DNA of 64,000 nucleotides, taken from assembly GCF_900113275.1 (NCBI RefSeq), contig NZ_FOOU01000004.1, positions 62,001-126,000 of the forward strand. The letters are read 5' to 3'. The position numbers and the translations under genes are program-made. Shown piece after piece: positions 47,126 to 55,619 of the stretch. Numbering within the stretch: the first letter of the stretch is position 1; every line of letters begins with the position of its first letter. The notes under the pieces are model-generated. The model was not told the DNA's origin. It worked only from the letters and a program-made list of their open reading frames with translations, and ran no database searches. The DNA comes from Neptunomonas qingdaonensis (GTDB taxonomy: Bacteria; Pseudomonadota; Gammaproteobacteria; Pseudomonadales; Balneatricaceae).

Positions 47126-47764
47126 ATGATATCTCCTGAAGCAACCGCAGTACGCGACCAACTCATCGAGAAAGGCCTGGAGACACCCACGATTGACACT
47201 AATATGTCTCAGCAACAACGCTACGAGCGGATTAAAGGGCTAATGACCGAAGTCCTCAGCACTCTGGGACTTAACTTAGAAGACGATAGCCTGCAAGAAA
47301 CACCGCACCGGATTGCGAAGATGTACGTTTATGAAGTGTTTTCTGGCCTGGATTACGAAAACTTCCCTGATATTGCCATGATCGACAATAAAATGGGGGT
47401 AGAAGAGATGATCAAAGTGCGCGACATCAGCGTGCTCAGCTCGTGCGAACACCACTTTGTCACCATCGACGGTTCTGCAAAAGTGGCTTATATTCCCAAT
47501 AAAAAGATCATCGGGCTATCAAAGATCAATCGACTAGTACGCTTCTTTAGCCAGCGCCCCCAGGTACAAGAAAGACTCACTCAACAAATTCTAATCGCTC
47601 TTCAAATACTTCTGGAGACTGACAATGTCGCTATCTCGATTAATGCGACGCACTACTGTGTGAAGTCCCGTGGTGTGATGGATGTTAATTCACAAACAGA
47701 AACAACGGCACTGGGCGGTATTTTTAAAAGTAATGAGCGTACCCGTGCCGAATTCCTCAACTAA
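47126..47764 (+). CDS. folE: GTP cyclohydrolase I FolE
   Basis: FolE converts GTP to 7,8-dihydroneopterin triphosphate, the first folate/pterin step. It has 212 residues. Zinc and catalytic motifs are [14 protein letters not shown] (Cys and His), [19 protein letters not shown] and [12 protein letters not shown] (second zinc Cys). An AGAAGGA ribosome site precedes the ATG. In this position it may supply pterin or folate cofactor for the neighbouring photolyase during light stress; that link is inferred from the candidate ECF promoter and context. Confidence 0.95.
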   Translation: MISPEATAVRDQLIEKGLETPTIDTNMSQQQRYERIKGLMTEVLSTLGLNLEDDSLQETPHRIAKMYVYEVFSGLDYENFPDIAMIDNKMGVEEMIKVRDISVLSSCEHHFVTIDGSAKVAYIPNKKIIGLSKINRLVRFFSQRPQVQERLTQQILIALQILLETDNVAISINATHYCVKSRGVMDVNSQTETTALGGIFKSNERTRAEFLN

Positions 47765-47782
47765 GAAAGCAGAGAATTACTC

Positions 47783-48199
47783 ATGACTTTACTGCAGCCA
47801 GCAAAACCGATTGTTTTTTATGATGGTAGCTGCCCACTCTGTCGAAAGGAGATTAACCACTACCGACGTATCGACGCCAGGCAAAAAATAGAGTGGCTGG
47901 ATATCAGCAAAAACGCTGAGCGCTTAAAGGCATATGATATCCAGTATAAATCCGCTATGGCACGCCTGCACAGCATCGATGCAAGCGGTAAGAAGGTAAC
48001 GGGAGTAGCTGCTTTTCTATTAATCTGGGATAACCTTGACTACTACCGCTATCTTGCCAAAACAGTCCGCATACTGAAGCTACAAAAACCACTCGATTTT
48101 GCTTATCAGCGGTTTGCCAAATGGCGAGTTAAGCGCCAATGTGCAGGTCATTGTAAGGGACAAGGCAAAGAAAGCTGCCAAATTCCTCCATCCCGATAA
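47783..48199 (+). CDS. DCC-family thiol-disulfide oxidoreductase-like protein (DUF393)
   Basis: The 138-residue protein carries the defining motif FYDGSCPLCRKEINHYRR (the DxxCxxC redox-like site) near the N terminus, followed by WLDISKN and FLLIWDNLDYYRYLAK. Its C-terminal basic stretch has CAGHC and a further Cys, an uncommon extra pair. The family function is unproven. It begins 18 bases after folE, so the two are cotranscribed. Confidence 0.88.
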   Translation: MTLLQPAKPIVFYDGSCPLCRKEINHYRRIDARQKIEWLDISKNAERLKAYDIQYKSAMARLHSIDASGKKVTGVAAFLLIWDNLDYYRYLAKTVRILKLQKPLDFAYQRFAKWRVKRQCAGHCKGQGKESCQIPPSR

Positions 48200-48290
48200 A
48201 CGTTTTTTTAATCTTAACGCCAACCAACCAACTAACCTTTCACAGCCTTATTATCAATTTTTTTTTGAAAGTAATTAAATAACTACCCTG

Positions 48291-48319
48291 TTTTCACTTA
48301 CCTGGGATTGCCGCATAAT
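48291..48319 (+). promoter_or_regulatory. Sigma-70-like promoter of the zinc-type dehydrogenase
   Basis: TTTTCA and CATAAT are separated by 17 bases, about 30 bases before the ATG and its TGGAG ribosome site. Confidence 0.5.
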
Positions 48320-48347
48320 CACTGCATAACATTCCTGGAGATACACA

Positions 48348-49373
48348 ATGAAAGCAATTGGCTACCTAAAATCATTAGAGATCACTCAAGCAGACTCACT
48401 GGTAGATTTTGAACAACCAACCCCCACGCCAACTGGCCGTGATTTGTTGGTAAAGATTGAAGCCATCTCTGTTAATCCGGTGGATACAAAAATCAGAATG
48501 AGAGTAGCGCCTGAAAATGGCGAGCACAAAATTCTTGGTTGGGATGCGGTAGGCGAAGTTGTTGACGTAGGCGATGCCGTTTCAATCTATAAAAAAGGCG
48601 ACAAAGTCTGGTATGCCGGTGACCTAACCCGCCCGGGCACTAACGCTGAATATCATATAGTCGATGAACGCATTGTTGGTCATAAACCAACATCAGTCAC
48701 TAATGCACAAGCCGCTGCGTTCCCACTTACGGCAATTACTGCATGGGAGCTGTTGTTTGATCGTTTGCAGATTCCACAAAACACAGCAGAAGATACACGT
48801 CATCAGCAGCAAATTCTGGTTATTGGTGCAGCCGGTGGCGTCGGTTCTATTTTAGTTCAGCTTGCATCCAAGCTCACTAACGCACTTGTTATTGGTACCG
48901 CATCTCGCCCACAAAGCCAACAATGGGTCACAGAGCTAGGCGCTGACCATGTGATCGATCATCGCCAGCCTTTGAGCGAAGAATTAGCGCGCATTGGTGT
49001 GTCAAACGTTTCTCATGTCATTGGCCTGAATGCCACTGAGCAACACTTCCCGGAGATTGCCAAAGTCATTGCACCTCAAGGTAAGTTTGCCTTGATTGAC
49101 GACCCAAGCACGCCACTGGATATCTCTTTATTAAAAATGAAATCCGTGTCGCTACATTGGGAATTTATGTATACCCGCTCTATGTTCGGTACTGATGATA
49201 TGGGTAAACAAGGTGAACTACTCAACAAGGTCGCTGACTTAATTGATGCGGGTGAAATCAAAACGACCATGGGCCAGCATTATGGCGTCATCAGTGCAGA
49301 CAACCTGAAACGTGCTCACGCTGATCTGGAAAGCGGCAAAACTATCGGCAAAATTGTCTTAGAAGGCTTTTAA
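48348..49373 (+). CDS. Zinc-binding-type alcohol dehydrogenase / quinone oxidoreductase
   Basis: This medium-chain dehydrogenase has 341 residues. The GroES-like N-terminal part has ISVNPVDTKIR and LGWDAVGEVVDVG, and the Rossmann cofactor site is ILVIGAAGGVGSILVQLA. It lacks the Cys/His zinc ligands of true alcohol dehydrogenases, so it is closer to ZADH/quinone oxidoreductases, which reduce quinones or enones with NADPH. It has its own sigma-70-like promoter and is followed 68 bases later by an ABM-domain protein, a common pairing in quinone or aldehyde detoxification. Confidence 0.9.
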   Translation: MKAIGYLKSLEITQADSLVDFEQPTPTPTGRDLLVKIEAISVNPVDTKIRMRVAPENGEHKILGWDAVGEVVDVGDAVSIYKKGDKVWYAGDLTRPGTNAEYHIVDERIVGHKPTSVTNAQAAAFPLTAITAWELLFDRLQIPQNTAEDTRHQQQILVIGAAGGVGSILVQLASKLTNALVIGTASRPQSQQWVTELGADHVIDHRQPLSEELARIGVSNVSHVIGLNATEQHFPEIAKVIAPQGKFALIDDPSTPLDISLLKMKSVSLHWEFMYTRSMFGTDDMGKQGELLNKVADLIDAGEIKTTMGQHYGVISADNLKRAHADLESGKTIGKIVLEGF

Positions 49374-49441
49374 GACTGGCACTGACACTCATACTGACAA
49401 TGGCCTTGTCCCTCTGATAATTATTGATGGTGAACTTTTTG

Positions 49442-49732
49442 ATGAACACAACTCTGACTATAATCGCTAAAATTGAAGCCAACCCTGATCAGGTTGAACG
49501 TGTTAAAGCTGAGCTGGTCAAGCTGATAGAACCTACACGCAAAGAAGCAGGCTGTATCCAGTACGATCTGCATCAGGATAACGAGAACCCTGCTGTTTTC
49601 TTGTTTTATGAAAATTGGGAAACTCGTGATCTTTGGTTAGCGCATATGGAAAATGAACACTTAAAAGCATATATGGCAGCCACAGAAGGTGCGGTAGCAA
49701 GTTTCGTTTTAAATGAAATGAGCCGTATATAA
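49442..49732 (+). CDS. ABM-domain (YgiN-like) putative quinol monooxygenase
   Basis: The 96-residue protein has an antibiotic-biosynthesis-monooxygenase ferredoxin-like fold. Motifs include LTIIAKIEANPDQVERVKAEL, EAGCIQYDLHQDNENP and FLFYENWETRDLWLAHMENEHLKAYM. An ATG with GGTGA upstream is preferred over the upstream TTG/ATG. Probably works with the preceding quinone-oxidoreductase-like enzyme. Confidence 0.88.
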   Translation: MNTTLTIIAKIEANPDQVERVKAELVKLIEPTRKEAGCIQYDLHQDNENPAVFLFYENWETRDLWLAHMENEHLKAYMAATEGAVASFVLNEMSRI

Positions 49733-49796
49733 GCTGACGTTAATCATCAGTTATCTTATTTTATAACTGCGATTATTGGTCGTAATGATGAATAGA

Positions 49797-49823
49797 AAAG
49801 GCCTTCTTTAGAAGGAGGCCTTT
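49797..49823 (-). terminator. Terminator hairpin shared by converging genes
   Basis: AAAGGCCT (49797-49804) pairs with AGGCCTTT (49816-49823). It lies between the + strand ABM gene and the - strand Trp-rich gene and overlaps the latter's stop codon. On the - strand it is followed by TTTTC. Confidence 0.75.
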
Positions 49824-50070
49824 ATTTCCACCCTTGTGTCCAGCGGTCCGCGTCTTTTAGCTCTTTCCAATCAATCTGAAAAGCCTGCTTATTGATAACG
49901 GCTTCTAACACACAACCAATCACTTTTTCCTCTAACTCATCTTCGGTTAGTTCAGTAACTAACTCAGTCACAATAAAGTGCTTCTGCTTATCAATTGGCG
50001 CTGTTGCCGTCCATTTAGAAAGCAATAATTTGTTCGCATTAAACCTGTTGATATGACCAGACTGATTCAA
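49822..50070 (-). CDS. TIGR02450-type small Trp-rich protein
   Basis: The 82-residue protein shows the family pattern INRFNANKLLLSKWTATAP, EKHFIVTELV-like KQKHFIVTELV, and a C-terminal WKELKDADRWTQGWK rich in Trp. The start must be a TTG because no ATG precedes the conserved part. It is supported by a strong AAGGGGTG ribosome site with good spacing. It follows the photolyase gene by 21 bases, a pairing I recall from other gammaproteobacteria. The function is unknown; association with photolyase suggests a light-stress role. Confidence 0.82.
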   Translation of the reverse strand: MNQSGHINRFNANKLLLSKWTATAPIDKQKHFIVTELVTELTEDELEEKVIGCVLEAVINKQAFQIDWKELKDADRWTQGWK

Positions 50071-50091
50071 CTCGCACCCCTTAATAACTTT

Positions 50092-51537
50092 TTAACCGCT
50101 GCTATTTTTGTATTCATCAATACTGCGATTGCGCTCTAATGAATAATCGATGACAGGGGCAGGACGACCACTGTTCTGAGCAAATAAGGGGCCGTCCTGT
50201 GATTGCGGCAGCCACCGGGAAATATACTCAGCTTTAGGATCAAACCGATCAGTTTGGCGCATTGGACTAAAAATCCGAAAATATGGCGCAGCATCCGCAC
50301 CAACAGAAGCACTCCACTGCCAACCTCCCAGATTAGAGGCGAAATCGCCATCAATCAGGTGTTGCATAAAAAAGCGTGCGCCTAAGCGCCAATCCTGACG
50401 CAGTAATTTTGTCAGAAAAGAGGCGCTGATCATTCTCACCCGATTATGCATCCAGCCGGTTTCGTGCAGTTGTTTCATGCCGGCATCCACAATATCGAAA
50501 CCTGTTTCACCGTCACACCAGGCACGAAAACGTTTTTCATCATACTGCCAGCTGATTTTCGCTTCTATCTCCGGTTTAAACGGCTGCCAACGATTCATCC
50601 CGGGAAAAGCGACTAACAAATGACGATAGAAATCCCGCCAGATGAGTTCAGTGACCCATTGGCTGTAAAACCAGTCGGGATCTTCTGAGTAGGCCTGCAT
50701 AGCAGCGATACACTGGCGCGTACTTAGCACACCAACGCTCAGATAAGGTGACAGTGACGACGTTCCGGGTTTTGCTGGAAAGTCGCGTAATTGCTTATAA
50801 TTATGTGATCGTTCATGCACAAACTGTTGCAAAAGCCGATGCGCATCGTCAGCCCCTGCAGGCCAGAATGCACTGTTCCAGTTGGCACCCATCTGATTTT
50901 TATAACCAATATCAACAGGGACTTTGTCACAGTAATTCTCACTGCCATTCTCGGTATAGCTGGCACTCTTAATCACTACATCATCCTGGCGCTTAGGCAG
51001 TGCAGCAGGAGAAGGCAACGGCGTAGAGGGTTGCTGAAGATATAACTGACGCCAGGCTTTGCCGAAAGGGGTAAATACTTTATATGCAAAGCCCTGCTGA
51101 TTGAGCACTGAGCCTGGAGGCAACACCACGTCGCTGTCATAAGTATGACAGCGAATTCCCTGCTGCCTGAACAGATGTTCTACTTGCTGATCACGTTTTT
51201 GTTCGTACTCGGGATATTCGCAATTAAAATAAAGGCTACGAACATTAAATTGCTGTGCAAGATTCAACAGCTGCTCTGGCAACTCTTGATTAGTTTCAGC
51301 ATGAATTATTCTAAGCGGAATATTAAGCGCTGCCAGATCCTGCTTTAACTTTTCCAGATTGGCAAGCCAAAACTGAACTCTGCATTTTGCCTCATCCTGC
51401 ATTTGCCATTGCGTAGGTGTAATGGCAGCAACGGCAATAACGCCGTGCTCAGCACTATTCTGACAGGCGTGATATAGGGCATGATTGTCTCCGGTACGTA
51501 GGTCATTACGAAACCAGACAAGCTTATGAGGCTGCAT
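50092..51537 (-). CDS. phrB: Class I CPD deoxyribodipyrimidine photolyase
   Basis: The enzyme repairs cyclobutane pyrimidine dimers in DNA using light, FAD and an antenna cofactor. It has 481 residues. The N-terminal antenna domain has KLVWFRNDLRTGDNHAL. The FAD domain has SPYLSVGVLSTRQ, WRDFYRHLLVAFP, DAGMKQLHETGWMHNRVRM and SNLGGWQWSASVGADAAPYFRIFSP, which includes the electron-transfer Trp residues. GGAG lies 11 bases before the ATG. It is a known member of RpoE-ChrR regulons elsewhere; the RpoE promoter here is not clear. Confidence 0.95.
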   Translation of the reverse strand: MQPHKLVWFRNDLRTGDNHALYHACQNSAEHGVIAVAAITPTQWQMQDEAKCRVQFWLANLEKLKQDLAALNIPLRIIHAETNQELPEQLLNLAQQFNVRSLYFNCEYPEYEQKRDQQVEHLFRQQGIRCHTYDSDVVLPPGSVLNQQGFAYKVFTPFGKAWRQLYLQQPSTPLPSPAALPKRQDDVVIKSASYTENGSENYCDKVPVDIGYKNQMGANWNSAFWPAGADDAHRLLQQFVHERSHNYKQLRDFPAKPGTSSLSPYLSVGVLSTRQCIAAMQAYSEDPDWFYSQWVTELIWRDFYRHLLVAFPGMNRWQPFKPEIEAKISWQYDEKRFRAWCDGETGFDIVDAGMKQLHETGWMHNRVRMISASFLTKLLRQDWRLGARFFMQHLIDGDFASNLGGWQWSASVGADAAPYFRIFSPMRQTDRFDPKAEYISRWLPQSQDGPLFAQNSGRPAPVIDYSLERNRSIDEYKNSSG

Positions 51538-51732
51538 TGTAAAATATGCTCCGTTTGAGGTTTAAGCTTTTAATCTTAAACCCTGAGTTTAAACGAGACC
51601 TTTGCCCGAGCCGAAATTTTGTTTTCTGGCAAGGCAAAAACGCACGGAATAAGGGAGTTTATGTTTATAAATGACCGAATGAGTACGTTTTTAACACCGC
51701 CAAAAGACAAAGGAGCAATCGTGCAAAGGTAT

Positions 51733-52698
51733 CTATATGTAGTTTCTTAAACCAAGCTGATGCGGATAAGGATCAAGATACACCTGTGATTGAATATACT
51801 CAGAGCCATGGCGTTTCAGGTAGTGCTTAAGTAAGGTCAGTGGGGTAACCAGATTCACTTTATCGGTCCGATAATCTTCAATCGCTTCGACTAAATCCTG
51901 TTTGGTTTGTGCGTCAATATCCTGTTTCAGATAGCCCATAATATGCATCAGCACGTTGGTATGGCTTTTACGAGTGGCACGCTTGGTTAAATGCGTCATC
52001 AAATCCAGAATATACTTTTCCAGCACGTCTTCCAGCGGCTGCTTTGACGCTTCACCCGCCAGATACTTACCTAACTGCTTGTAACCTTCATAACTGTGCG
52101 CCATCAACTGATATTTGTGGCGGCTATGAAACTGAATAACTTTGTGCAGCGTAGGCGCTGGCATCACTTCCTGACGCCAGTTGTAATAGGTAAATACACG
52201 GATGATAAAGTTCTCACGCAATACCGCGTCATTCAGGCGAGCTTCCTCTTCTACTGGTAACGCCGGATTATTTTTCATAAACCGAGCGGCATATACGCCG
52301 CTGCCAGCGACATTTGGCATCCCATTCTTATGGTAAATTTTAACCCTTTCCATGCCACAGCTAGGTGAGCCTTTCATCAGGATATAACCGCAAAGATCAG
52401 TATGCGTGCGGCTAACTTCATCGGCATATTCTTTTAGCTTATCGGTTACATCCAATGTTGGATCTTTCACACCCACCACACGCGGGTCTTCAGCACTACC
52501 CACCAAGCGGATAGGCTCGCGCGGTATACTTAAACCAACAGACACTTCAGGACACAGAGGCGTAAACTGAAAACATTCACTCAACACATCCAAACAATAT
52601 TTTGAGCGCTTATGTCCACCGTCGTAACGAACTTTTTCTCCTAACAAACAAGCACTGATGCCTACAGGGATAGACGGTTTAGTTACAGTATTTTCCAT
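51733..52698 (-). CDS. DUF523 and DUF1722 domain protein (YbgA-like)
   Basis: The 321-residue protein has an N-terminal DUF523 domain (PVGISACLLGEKVRYDGGHKR, FTPLCPEVSVGLSIPREPIRLV and KGSPSCGMERV, with conserved cysteines) and a C-terminal DUF1722 domain (IQFHSRHKYQLMAHSYEGYKQLG). I choose the ATG with GGAGAA upstream, five codons inside the longer frame. It lies 34 bases after chrR and is probably part of the rpoE-chrR operon. The biochemical role is unknown. Confidence 0.9.
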   Translation of the reverse strand: MENTVTKPSIPVGISACLLGEKVRYDGGHKRSKYCLDVLSECFQFTPLCPEVSVGLSIPREPIRLVGSAEDPRVVGVKDPTLDVTDKLKEYADEVSRTHTDLCGYILMKGSPSCGMERVKIYHKNGMPNVAGSGVYAARFMKNNPALPVEEEARLNDAVLRENFIIRVFTYYNWRQEVMPAPTLHKVIQFHSRHKYQLMAHSYEGYKQLGKYLAGEASKQPLEDVLEKYILDLMTHLTKRATRKSHTNVLMHIMGYLKQDIDAQTKQDLVEAIEDYRTDKVNLVTPLTLLKHYLKRHGSEYIQSQVYLDPYPHQLGLRNYI

Positions 52699-52732
52699 GT
52701 AAACTTTCTCCATAAAAGTGCAATTGGCATGA

Positions 52733-53425
52733 TTAAAAACCGGTCATTGGCTGGACAATTTTACCCAGCAAGGTGGAGAACTTAAGTGGTGCATCGGTAG
52801 CAATAAGGCAGATACAATCTTCAGAACTGTCCACCAGCGGCTGATGCTGTATTTCGTTATCCAGATCGGCAATATCACCTGCTGTAAAACGCCCTATTTC
52901 ATCAGTATACGAGCCACGTAAAATTAAAGTAAGTTCATTACCATCATGCGAATGCGGCAACATCGCTTTTCCTGGTGCGATACGTAATAAACGTGATGCA
53001 CCTCTGCGTTCAGTTTTACATGGCAGGTCATGGTAGTAGACGCCAGGCACTATCCTTTTCCACTCAACGTTTTCCAATGAGTCACCGATATAGTCATCCA
53101 GAGGTCGGGGAATATCGCTGTGTGTTGCTAGCCATTGTTTGTTTTTCGCAATTGAAGTTTCTACACGCTTCGCTTCCAGCTGCGTATTCAGGTCGGGCTC
53201 CTCATCTAAACAGGCCAGTATTTGCGCTAATGAATCATCACTTACCGGTGCTGGATTGAGACTTTCTAATAGCATGCCACCAATCGCTTCTGAGTCATGA
53301 ACTCTATCACGACAGACAGGACACATAGAGATATGACAGGCAACAACTAACGCCATTGCCTGAGACATCGAACCAGCGGTGTAGCTCACTAACGTTGCTT
53401 CATCCAGGTGATGTTTAATATTCAT
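52733..53425 (-). CDS. chrR: ChrR-type zinc anti-sigma factor with cupin domain
   Basis: ChrR holds RpoE inactive and releases it on singlet oxygen. The N-terminal anti-sigma domain has the zinc pattern His-x3-Cys-x2-Cys in ACHISMCPVCRDRV. The C-terminal cupin (about 130-215) has metal ligands in LPHSHDGNELTLILRGSY and a His in IQHQPLVDS. It has 230 residues. The start overlaps the rpoE stop by four bases (ATGA), as expected for a sigma/anti-sigma pair. Confidence 0.93.
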   Translation of the reverse strand: MNIKHHLDEATLVSYTAGSMSQAMALVVACHISMCPVCRDRVHDSEAIGGMLLESLNPAPVSDDSLAQILACLDEEPDLNTQLEAKRVETSIAKNKQWLATHSDIPRPLDDYIGDSLENVEWKRIVPGVYYHDLPCKTERRGASRLLRIAPGKAMLPHSHDGNELTLILRGSYTDEIGRFTAGDIADLDNEIQHQPLVDSSEDCICLIATDAPLKFSTLLGKIVQPMTGF

Positions 53426-54015
53426 ACATCATCCCTCCACATCATTTTAATTTTTTCCGATGCCAATCGAATTCTTGATTTAACGCTGCCCAACGGTACC
53501 CCCAGTCGTTCTGATATGTCGGAATGAGAGCGCCCTTCGTAAAAAGACATATATATCACCTGTGCCTGGTCTTCGGGTAATTGTGAAATCACTTTGGCCA
53601 TTCGATCAGATGTCACGGCTTGCTCACACACGTCTTGCTCTTCTCCAGGTCCCTCATGTTGCTCTTCATGCCCCCCTTCTTGCCACGCCTCCAATGAATA
53701 TTCCGGATATTTCTGTTTACGCATCCGGTCAATACTTTGATTTCGGGCCAGGGTGAAAATCCAGGTGCTGGCTGCCGCCTTAGAAGCATTGTACAGATGG
53801 GCTTTACGCCAAACAGACAACATAGTTTCTTGCATCAACTCTTCTGCGGTCGTTTCAACCAGTCCCAGGCGAATAATGTAAGCTTTAACTTTCGGTGCAA
53901 AATGCCGAAACAGCTTAACGTACAATGCCTTATCTTTTGTTTCAGCCAGGTCTGAAAGCATGCTATTCCAAACCTGTGGACCCTCTGGCTGCTGCATCAC
54001 CGCTACATTATCCAT
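53422..54015 (-). CDS. rpoE: ECF sigma factor RpoE (ChrR partner)
   Basis: Sigma-70 region 2 spans AYIIRLGLVETTAEELMQETMLSVWRKA through WIFTLARNQSIDRMRK. Region 4 is VISQLPEDQAQVIYMSFYEGRSHSDISERLGVPLGSVKSRIRLA. A Gly/Glu-rich linker lies between. I place the start at MDNVAVMQQ because an AGGTGA ribosome site precedes it. The predicted promoter -10 (54048-54053) would start RNA too close to the next upstream ATG (54042) for that codon to have a leader. The protein then has 197 residues. It controls the surrounding photooxidative stress genes and itself. Confidence 0.92.
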   Translation of the reverse strand: MDNVAVMQQPEGPQVWNSMLSDLAETKDKALYVKLFRHFAPKVKAYIIRLGLVETTAEELMQETMLSVWRKAHLYNASKAAASTWIFTLARNQSIDRMRKQKYPEYSLEAWQEGGHEEQHEGPGEEQDVCEQAVTSDRMAKVISQLPEDQAQVIYMSFYEGRSHSDISERLGVPLGSVKSRIRLASEKIKMMWRDDV

Positions 54016-54047
54016 ATCGTCACCTGGTGGTTTGTTTTCCATAATAC

Positions 54048-54077
54048 CCCTTACGATGCATCGCCCTGATTGGATCA
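54048..54077 (-). promoter_or_regulatory. RpoE autoregulatory promoter of rpoE-chrR
   Basis: On the - strand TGATCC is followed after 18 bases by TAAGGG (CG precedes the TA). This matches the Rhodobacter RpoE consensus as I recall it, TGATCC-N18-TAAGA. RNA would begin near 54040 and include the AGGTGA site of the start chosen for rpoE. Confidence 0.8.
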
Positions 54078-54159
54078 CTAAAGACACTATTAATTCTGAG
54101 ATCAAAAATACTATTACCACTAATATAAAGGTAAAAATAAAAATACCCTGCTAAAAAAG

Positions 54160-54189
54160 TGATCTTTTTTCTATATAGCTACGTAACAA
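54160..54189 (+). promoter_or_regulatory. RpoE-type promoter of the amine oxidase-DUF1365-cfa operon
   Basis: TGATCT is followed after 18 bases by TAACAA, with CG before the TA. It faces away from the rpoE promoter, 80 bp off. The operon start codon lies about 24-36 bases further on. Confidence 0.75.
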
Positions 54190-54212
54190 TATGTAAATAC
54201 TTCTCTTATATT

Positions 54213-55619
54213 ATGGATAAACTGATGAACATAGCTGCTATCCGTCCGAAAAAAATTGCTGTCGTCGGTTCTGGAATTTCCGGTCTGAGCTGTGCATGGT
54301 TACTCAACAAGACCCACCAGGTGACCTTGTATGAAAAGGATGACCGTTTGGGCGGGCACTCAAATACAGTGTCTTTTGATCTGGAAAAAAATAATGTTGA
54401 TGTTGATACGGGTTTTATTGTTTTTAACCCAGTGAACTATCCCAATTTGGTTAAATTCTTTGAAACTCTGGACGTGAATACCTGTGAAACTGATATGTCG
54501 TTCGCGATCTCGATTAACCAGGGCCAGCTTGAATATTCAGGTACCGGGCTACCCGGCTTATTGGCGCAAAAGCGTAACCTTGTCCGCCCTTCGTTCTGGC
54601 GTATGGTTCAGGAGCTGATGCGCTTCTACCGCGAGTCTGAACAGATGATGCAGCAACAGGATCTTGATCAGATAACACTCGGCGACCTTTTACAGCAAAA
54701 GGGTTACGGCAAAGAGTTTATTTATAACCATCTGTTACCGATGGGCGCTGCTATCTGGTCAACACCGGTAGACAAGATGCTGAATTACCCTGCCAGCAGT
54801 TTTCTGCGCTTTTGTCGCAACCATGGCCTGGTGCAACTAAATGACCGCCCGCAATGGAGTACTGTGATTGGCGGTAGCAAGCAATACGTTAATAAAATTG
54901 CGGCACAGCTGGAAGGAAAGATACGCCTTAATAGCCGTATTCATAAAATTATCCGCGACAATAATCAGGTAATCATTGAAGACCTTCACGGTAATCGTGA
55001 ATACTATGATGATGTGGTACTGGCTTGTCATTCGGATCAGGCGATTGCGTTATTGGATCAACCAAGCGAAGAAGAACAGCGCCTGCTGGGCAATTTTCCT
55101 TATCAACGCAACAAAGCCTATCTTCATCTGGACGCCTCTTTAATGCCGAAACGCAAAGCGGTGTGGTCAAGCTGGAACTACATGTCCGAAGGAAAACGCG
55201 ATCAGTCACAAGAAGTCTCGGTAACCTATTGGATGAACCAACTACAACCCCTGAATACTGACACGCCCGTTTTCGTTTCATTGAACCCGCTTCGCGAACC
55301 CAAAGATGGCAGCATTATTCGTAGTTTCTTTTACGATCATCCTGAATTTGGCCGCAAAGCGTTAGACTCCCAAAAGCAACTCTGGGCACTCCAGGGCAAA
55401 CAAAATACCTGGTTTTGTGGTGCTTACTTCGGTTACGGATTTCATGAAGATGGCCTGCAGTCCGGCCTTGCGGTTGCAGAACAGCTGGGCGGTGTACCCC
55501 GTCCCTGGCAGCTTGAGGATAAAAACAGCCGCATTTTTGTAAAAGAGCTTCCTTCACGATCCAGGCCTGGCGGCTCTGTTAAAAGCTCTGACAAGAACAA
55601 GGATAAAGCACATGCCTGA
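54213..55619 (+). CDS. FAD-dependent amine-oxidase/desaturase-like protein (possible UfaD type)
   Basis: The flavoprotein has 468 residues from this ATG; ATG 54225, with GGAT upstream, is an alternative. The N terminus is KIAVVGSGISGLSCAWLLNK with YEKDDRLGGHSNTV, the amine-oxidase/phytoene-desaturase FAD signature. VDTGFIVFNPVNYPNL and PMGAAIWSTPVDKMLNYPASSFLRF follow. FCGAYFGYGFHEDGLQSGLAVAEQLGG ends the FAD domain. Homologues sit beside DUF1365 and CFA-synthase-like genes in RpoE-ChrR regulons. In Rhodobacter a flavin enzyme of this context (UfaD) desaturates methylated fatty acids on the way to furan fatty acids, as far as I recall. Lipid desaturation is thus more likely than amine oxidation. 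The stop overlaps the DUF1365 start. Confidence 0.88.
   Translation: MDKLMNIAAIRPKKIAVVGSGISGLSCAWLLNKTHQVTLYEKDDRLGGHSNTVSFDLEKNNVDVDTGFIVFNPVNYPNLVKFFETLDVNTCETDMSFAISINQGQLEYSGTGLPGLLAQKRNLVRPSFWRMVQELMRFYRESEQMMQQQDLDQITLGDLLQQKGYGKEFIYNHLLPMGAAIWSTPVDKMLNYPASSFLRFCRNHGLVQLNDRPQWSTVIGGSKQYVNKIAAQLEGKIRLNSRIHKIIRDNNQVIIEDLHGNREYYDDVVLACHSDQAIALLDQPSEEEQRLLGNFPYQRNKAYLHLDASLMPKRKAVWSSWNYMSEGKRDQSQEVSVTYWMNQLQPLNTDTPVFVSLNPLREPKDGSIIRSFFYDHPEFGRKALDSQKQLWALQGKQNTWFCGAYFGYGFHEDGLQSGLAVAEQLGGVPRPWQLEDKNSRIFVKELPSRSRPGGSVKSSDKNKDKAHA

Noticed and set aside
51684-51709. CGTACT with TGTCTT at RpoE-like spacing between DUF523 and photolyase (- strand)
   Set aside because: The -10 fits but the -35 matches TGATCY at too few positions to support it.
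51746-51775. Perfect TGATCC -35 (on the - strand) with TTTAAG 18 bases away, upstream of photolyase
   Set aside because: It lies inside the 3' end of the DUF523 gene and lacks the CGTA -10 pattern seen at the other sites, so it is not listed as a promoter; photolyase may still be RpoE controlled by read-through.
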